Assembly (NCBI GenBank): GCA_002503215.1
Contig: DARG01000029.1
Coordinates: forward strand, 1-28,011
Reading direction: 5' to 3'
Source of the DNA: Candidatus Parvarchaeota archaeon UBA446
GTDB taxonomy: Archaea > Nanobdellota > Nanobdellia > Parvarchaeales > Parvarchaeaceae
Length of the DNA stretch: 28,011 nucleotides
Part shown: piece by piece, positions 23,789-28,011 of the stretch
Layout: the number at the start of each line of letters is the position of its first letter
Position numbering within the stretch: the stretch's first letter is position 1
Notes under the pieces: generated by a model
The model's input: the letters and a program-made list of their open reading frames with translations, nothing else
Told to the model about the DNA's origin: nothing
The model's database searches: none
Made by a program: the position numbers and the translations under genes

Positions 23789-26563
23789 ATGGTATTGGAT
23801 AAGGAAGAAATCTCTAAAAAATTCAATGTAAACGGAAAAGAAATAAATTATTATTCGCTTAAAGAACTAGAAAAAAAAGGTCATAACATATCTCAATTGC
23901 CATTTTCAATGCGTGTAGTATTAGAATCTTTAATTAGAAATCTAGATAATAAAAGTGTGAAAGAAGAGGATGTAATTAACATAGCAAATTGGAATCCAAA
24001 GGAGTTAAATGACCGGGATGTACCATTTAAAGTTAGTAGAGTTTTAATGCAGGATTTTACAGGCGTACCTGCAGTAGTCGATATAGCAGCTATAAGAGAT
24101 TACATATCTAAAAAAGGAGAAGACCCGGCATCAGTAGAACCTCTGATGAAAGTGGATCTTATAATCGATCATTCCGTACAGATAGATGCATTTGGAACAG
24201 AAGAGGCGTTTAAGATAAACCAAGAAAAGGAAGTAGAGAGGAACGGGGAAAGATATAAACTTCTAAAATGGGCCAGTCAAGCTTTTAAATCCTTTAATGT
24301 GTTTCCACCATCTGCAGGTATATGTCACCAAGTAAATTTGGAATACTTGGGAGAGGTTGTTCATTTTGATAAAAGAAATAATATGGCTTATCCCGACACA
24401 TTAGTCGGAACAGATTCCCACACTACAATGATAGATGGTTTAGGAGTAGTCGGTTTCGGTGTTGGTGGGATAGAAGCAGAGGCAGCATTGCTTAATCAGC
24501 CAGTTTCGTTTACAACTCCAAAGGTTTTGGGTGTGAATTTAAAAGGTAAACTGGGTAAAGGGATAACAGCAATGGATTTGGCACTTACTCTTACTAAAAA
24601 ATTTAGGGAAAAAGGAGTAGTTGGATGGTTCATAGAGTATTATGGTGAAGGAGTTAAAAGTCTATCTCTACCAGATAGGGCTACAATCTCAAACATGTGT
24701 CCAGAATATGGAGCCACGATATCATTCTTTCCAGTAGATGATGAGACCCTTAATTATATGAGACAGACGGGCAGAGAAGAAGAGCAAATACAGCTAATAA
24801 AAGAGTATTACACTGCACAGGGAATGTTTAACATGGACTATTCAAACATTGCTTTTTCCGATGCAATCGAGCTTGACTTAGGATCAGTCGAGCCATCAGT
24901 TTCCGGGCCAAGTAATCCTAAGCAGGCAGTTCCTTTGTCAATGGTTCCTTCAACTTTTATTAACGCATTTATAAAAGGAACAAATGCACAGTCTTTATCA
25001 CCGTCACTAAAAGAAGAAGCAAGACTTGGTAGTGAAAGCAATTTGGTAGAGCCAGATAATTCTATAACAGAAAGGAAAGAAAAAGACCTGAAGAAAGAAA
25101 GAATTAAGTTTGATGATGGTTCGGAAGAAGATTTTTCAGATGGAGATATAGTAATATCTGCTATAACCAGCTGTACAAATACAAGTAATCCGCTTGCAAT
25201 GGTAGCAGCGGGTCTTCTTGCGAGGAATGCGGTAGAAAAAGGGCTTACGATAAACAAGAAAGTAAAGACAAGTCTTGCTCCTGGTTCTAGAGTAGTTACA
25301 GAGTATTTGAAAAAGGCAGGTCTAGACGTTTATTTAGATAAGTTAGGATATTCATTAGTTGGGTATGGCTGCACTACTTGTATAGGTAATAGTGGCCCAT
25401 TGGTAAGTGAAGTTTCAAAGGCAATAAAAGAGAAAGGCATATCCACAGCTAGTGTTCTGTCTGGTAATAGAAATTATGAAGCAAGAATCCACAATGAGGT
25501 AAAAGGAAATTATCTTATGTCTCCACCTCTTGTAGTAGCTTTTGGAATTGCAGGGTCAATATTGAAAGATTTAAGCAAAGAACCACTTGGAAAAGACAAG
25601 GGGGGAAAAGACGTATACTTAAAGGATATATGGCCTTCAGATGAAGAAATAAGAAAGGTGGTCGATGCAACTCTCTCTCCAAATGAATTTAAAGAAAAAT
25701 ACAAAGATAATCTTAAAGACGTAAATCCATTTTGGAATAAGTTACCTCCAGCAAATGGTTTATTGTATGAATGGGAAGATTCGAGTACATACATAAGGCT
25801 GCCTCCATTCTTTGATGGTTTTGATCCAAGTAAAGATGTATCTGCAACTTCTATAGAGAATGCTGCGACTTTGGCGGTTTTCGGCGATTCTATCTCGACG
25901 GATCATATATCACCTGCAGGGAGTATTCCTAAAAATAGTCCTGCTGGAGAATATCTTCTGGGGAAAGGCGTAAAATTGGAAGAATTTAATACTTATGGTT
26001 CTAGAAGAGGTAATCATGAAGTTATGATGCGCGGTACATTTGCAAATACTCGGATAAAAAATCTTCTTTTAGAAGGCGTAGAAGGAGGCTATACTCTACA
26101 TTTTCCAGATAAAGAAAAGACCAGCATATACGATGCGGCTATGAAATACAAGGAAGAAAAAAGACCTTTAGTTATTTTTGGAGGCATAGAATACGGAAGC
26201 GGTAGTTCAAGAGATTGGGCTGCAAAAGGTCCATCACTTCTCGGAGTAAAAGCTGTAATTGCAAAGAGCTTTGAAAGAATACATAGAAGCAATCTAGTAG
26301 GTATGGGGGTTCTACCTCTTCAATTTAAAGATAAAGAAGATGCTTTTACTCTCGGTATAGATTTTTCAAAACCGATAGAAATAGTAATAGGCTCAGATTT
26401 TAAACCAAGAAGCGAACTTACATTACGTTATTATGGAAGTGACGGTCAGAAAAAAGATACAAATGTCACTGCTAGAATAGACTCAGAAATAGAAATGGAA
26501 TACTACAAATATGGTGGTGTTCTTAACTACGTAATAAAAAAGAGGTTAGAAAATGGAAGCTAA
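23789..26563 (+). CDS. acnA: Aconitate hydratase (AcnA/IRP1 type)
   Basis: A 924-residue cytosolic [4Fe-4S] enzyme converting citrate to isocitrate through cis-aconitate. It belongs to the AcnA/IRP type by length and by early motifs such as QDFTGVPAVVDIAA (88-101), IDHSVQID and GTDSHTTMIDGLGV. Cluster ligands are Cys462 (ITSCTNTSNP) and Cys528 and Cys531 (GYGCTTCIGNSGP). The swivelling domain 4 contains GSGSSRDWAAKGP and SFERIHRSNLVGMGVLPLQF. There is no sign of truncation. It overlaps icd by 11 bases, so the two enzymes act in sequence from one message. Confidence 0.97.
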   Translation: MVLDKEEISKKFNVNGKEINYYSLKELEKKGHNISQLPFSMRVVLESLIRNLDNKSVKEEDVINIANWNPKELNDRDVPFKVSRVLMQDFTGVPAVVDIAAIRDYISKKGEDPASVEPLMKVDLIIDHSVQIDAFGTEEAFKINQEKEVERNGERYKLLKWASQAFKSFNVFPPSAGICHQVNLEYLGEVVHFDKRNNMAYPDTLVGTDSHTTMIDGLGVVGFGVGGIEAEAALLNQPVSFTTPKVLGVNLKGKLGKGITAMDLALTLTKKFREKGVVGWFIEYYGEGVKSLSLPDRATISNMCPEYGATISFFPVDDETLNYMRQTGREEEQIQLIKEYYTAQGMFNMDYSNIAFSDAIELDLGSVEPSVSGPSNPKQAVPLSMVPSTFINAFIKGTNAQSLSPSLKEEARLGSESNLVEPDNSITERKEKDLKKERIKFDDGSEEDFSDGDIVISAITSCTNTSNPLAMVAAGLLARNAVEKGLTINKKVKTSLAPGSRVVTEYLKKAGLDVYLDKLGYSLVGYGCTTCIGNSGPLVSEVSKAIKEKGISTASVLSGNRNYEARIHNEVKGNYLMSPPLVVAFGIAGSILKDLSKEPLGKDKGGKDVYLKDIWPSDEEIRKVVDATLSPNEFKEKYKDNLKDVNPFWNKLPPANGLLYEWEDSSTYIRLPPFFDGFDPSKDVSATSIENAATLAVFGDSISTDHISPAGSIPKNSPAGEYLLGKGVKLEEFNTYGSRRGNHEVMMRGTFANTRIKNLLLEGVEGGYTLHFPDKEKTSIYDAAMKYKEEKRPLVIFGGIEYGSGSSRDWAAKGPSLLGVKAVIAKSFERIHRSNLVGMGVLPLQFKDKEDAFTLGIDFSKPIEIVIGSDFKPRSELTLRYYGSDGQKKDTNVTARIDSEIEMEYYKYGGVLNYVIKKRLENGS

Positions 26564-27584
26564 AAATTGGAAAGTTGCAGTTATAGAAGGGGATGGTGTT
26601 GGGCCGGATGTAATAAAGGCAGCGCTTTCCGTGTTGGATGTAGTAAAAACTAAATTCAAATTAAATATAGAGTATGTTAATACTCAAGCGGGATTAAACT
26701 GTGTGGACAAATACGGTACAAATCTGCCTAAAGAAACACTAGAAACGCTAAAACAAACGGATTGTGTATTGAAAGGACCAACTACAACCCCAGAAGGGGC
26801 CACTTCATTCCCAAGCGCAAACGTAGGTATAAGAAAATACTTTGATCTTTATGCAGACGTTAGACCTAACAAGACTCTCCCAAACGTACCGAGTATAAAA
26901 CCAGACGTGGATATGGTTATAGTCAGGGAGAACACGGAGGGGATGTACTCCGGGCTCGATTTCAGAGTCAATTCCGAAACAACGGTGGGGTTGAGAGTGA
27001 TTACCCGGAAGGCATGTGAAAGGATAGTAAGATATGCTTTTAAGCTGGCTGAGAAGAGGAAAAAGCACGTGACACTCGTGCATAAGGGGAATGTCCTTAA
27101 AGTTTCGGATGGAATGTTCAAGGATATATTTTATGATATAGCAAAGGAGTACCCTGATATCAAAGCGGACGATGCACACGTCGACGCGATAACGCAGTGG
27201 TTTATAAAACAACCAGAGTTCTATGATGTCATAGTCACGGAGAATCTTTTCGGGGATATAATATCCGATGAAGCTGCGATGATAGTCGGAGGGATAGGTA
27301 CGGGAGCATCTGCAAATATAGGGGAGAATTACGCGATGTTCGAGCCTATACACGGTTCTGTTCCCAAATATACCGGTATGGATAAGGTAAACCCAATAGG
27401 CACTATAATGTCCGTTAAAATGATGATGGACTGGATGGGATACGATGATGCGGCAAAGGCGATAGAGGGCGCCGTGCATAAGGTACTGGAAGAAGGCAAA
27501 GTACTGACATACGATCTCGGCGGTACGGCAAAGTGTTCGGAAGTAGGCAGGGAGATAGCAGGGAAAATAGGTTCAATTAGCTAA
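26553..27584 (+). CDS. icd: Isocitrate dehydrogenase, probably NADP-dependent
   Basis: A 343-residue beta-decarboxylating dehydrogenase that makes 2-oxoglutarate. The substrate site has Ser88, Asn90 and Arg94 in SANVGIR, Arg104 in DVRPNK and Arg125 in IVRENTEG, with the catalytic lysine in VHKGNVLK and metal-binding aspartates in LFGDIISDEAA. The nucleotide loop reads HGSVPKYTGMDKVNP (267-281): the Lys-Tyr pair is the arrangement that binds the 2'-phosphate of NADP in E. coli isocitrate dehydrogenase, while NAD enzymes have Asp-Ile there. A later arginine of that site is not evident. Length is closer to the short NAD-type and isopropylmalate enzymes. From about 26880 GC and use of AGG, CTC and GTC codons rise compared with acnA. 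Confidence 0.9.
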   Translation: MEAKNWKVAVIEGDGVGPDVIKAALSVLDVVKTKFKLNIEYVNTQAGLNCVDKYGTNLPKETLETLKQTDCVLKGPTTTPEGATSFPSANVGIRKYFDLYADVRPNKTLPNVPSIKPDVDMVIVRENTEGMYSGLDFRVNSETTVGLRVITRKACERIVRYAFKLAEKRKKHVTLVHKGNVLKVSDGMFKDIFYDIAKEYPDIKADDAHVDAITQWFIKQPEFYDVIVTENLFGDIISDEAAMIVGGIGTGASANIGENYAMFEPIHGSVPKYTGMDKVNPIGTIMSVKMMMDWMGYDDAAKAIEGAVHKVLEEGKVLTYDLGGTAKCSEVGREIAGKIGSIS

Positions 27585-27599
27585 TTACAAATTCTGGCC

Positions 27600-27730
27600 G
27601 TATCCAAAGAAAGGTAGTGGGAGCAGAACTAAATAAGCAGTTAGAACTGCGTTAGTGGGTAAAGCAATTCCAAGCTGATTATTCGAAGCGACAAATCTTA
27701 TGCGAAAGCCGGGAGTAGTTTACGTTAAAC
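27600..27730 (+). other. Structured non-coding segment, possibly a decayed IS605/TnpB element end
   Basis: No gene is supported here. A strong inverted repeat, GCAGTT-AG-AACTGC (27637-27650), extends with TAA/TTA on its flanks past one bulged G. It is followed by GTGGGTAAAGCAATTCC (27655-27671) and by GCGAAAGCCGGGAGTAGTTTAC (27702-27723), wording that recalls the right ends of archaeal IS200/IS605 elements, which often finish GGGAGTAGTTCA. GTTTACGTTAAAC at 27718-27730 is a small palindrome. The IS interpretation rests on remembered resemblance only; no transposase is present. Confidence 0.25.
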
Positions 27731-28011
27731 AGAATCATGTCCGCTACGCCAGTTTTTAAGATAAGACACAGGACAGTTCTGTTCATGGTAACAACCCGTG
27801 CCTTTCTTGTTTATTAGCTCAACCTCAGATTCGTACAAATACTCAGGTAATTCTTCGTTTTTTTCTAATTTTATTGTCCCATTTTTAGATTTAGATAAGA
27901 GATACTCTTTAGCGGCAAGCATATCTATAGGGGACAGGCTCTTACCATTCATATAAATCGTAATGTTAAAAGAAGCTGACTTAGGCTTACCAGTGTATTT
28001 CTCTATAACAA
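27725..28011 (-). CDS. Unknown protein, 5' end outside the window
   Basis: An open frame of 95 codons that continues past the right edge without a stop. An internal ATG at 27952 could start a 75-residue protein, but the frame upstream still reads like protein (EKYTGKPKSASFNITIY), so it is more likely the C-terminal part of a longer gene. The visible part is hydrophilic, with a Lys/Glu-rich middle and CYHEQNC near the end, which might bind a metal. I do not recognise the family. Its stop lies inside the possible insertion-sequence end. Confidence 0.45.
   Translation of the reverse strand, partial: VIEKYTGKPKSASFNITIYMNGKSLSPIDMLAAKEYLLSKSKNGTIKLEKNEELPEYLYESEVELINKKGTGCYHEQNCPVSYLKNWRSGHDSV

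Noticed and set aside
26805-27479. A 224-codon open frame on the minus strand inside icd
   Set aside because: It lies wholly antisense to a well-supported enzyme gene, has an odd composition (many His, Tyr and Cys) and no recognisable motif; the higher GC of icd explains its length.
27670-27715. TTCGAA in the non-coding end segment as a tRNA T-loop
   Set aside because: No 5-bp stem flanks it, and no acceptor or anticodon stem can be built around it.

Overview
The window looks like a piece of chromosome from a small-genome, AT-rich archaeon, probably of the DPANN/ARMAN type and most like Parvarchaeum or its relatives. The archaeal assignment is firm: eL43, Rpo12, a KEOPS Pcc1 subunit, prefoldin beta, an uL1-uL10-P1 stalk operon, class I archaeal-type aldolase, TATA boxes about 25 bases before the start codon of many first genes (leaderless style), and Shine-Dalgarno GGAGG motifs before internal operon genes. 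The DPANN placement rests mainly on a single-chain primase that joins the catalytic domain to the iron-sulfur domain, plus very tight gene packing; the genus is a guess.

Layout. 48-905: informational operon eL43-rpo12-pcc1-pfdB, each gene touching or overlapping the next. 906-4078: a looser islet with one 858-codon gene between long AT-rich spacers; it encodes about twelve two-helix repeats followed by a GNAT-like C-terminal domain and is the least explained gene here. 4079-7295: compact glycolytic operon (PfkB kinase, class I fructose-bisphosphate aldolase, ROK sugar kinase, triosephosphate isomerase). 7284-11058 (minus): membrane-anchored thioredoxin-fold/DUF929-like protein, SurE, and the uL1-uL10-P1 operon. 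11162-12427: fused primase. 12415-16682 (minus): a HAD phosphatase and a suf iron-sulfur assembly operon (regulator-sufC-sufB-sufD) whose promoter carries a perfect 15-bp palindrome against the TATA box. 16756-18508 (minus): a two-gene membrane/surface module, one of them resembling a site-2 protease without its catalytic motif. 18641-19621: family 2 glycosyltransferase with a run of nine G. 19681-23690: nuoABCDHI, the quinone-reducing and membrane-anchor part of complex I, without the NADH module and, in this window, without the pump subunits J-N. 23789-27584: aconitase and isocitrate dehydrogenase in an operon. 27585-28011: a structured non-coding stretch with possible insertion-sequence-end character and an unknown gene running off the window.

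Together the genes describe a cell with its own upper glycolysis, an oxidative TCA branch making 2-oxoglutarate and reduced pyridine nucleotide, a membrane electron-transfer complex, and Suf machinery to supply the many Fe-S clusters needed (NuoB, NuoI, aconitase, primase). That is a notably respiratory gene set for a reduced archaeal genome.
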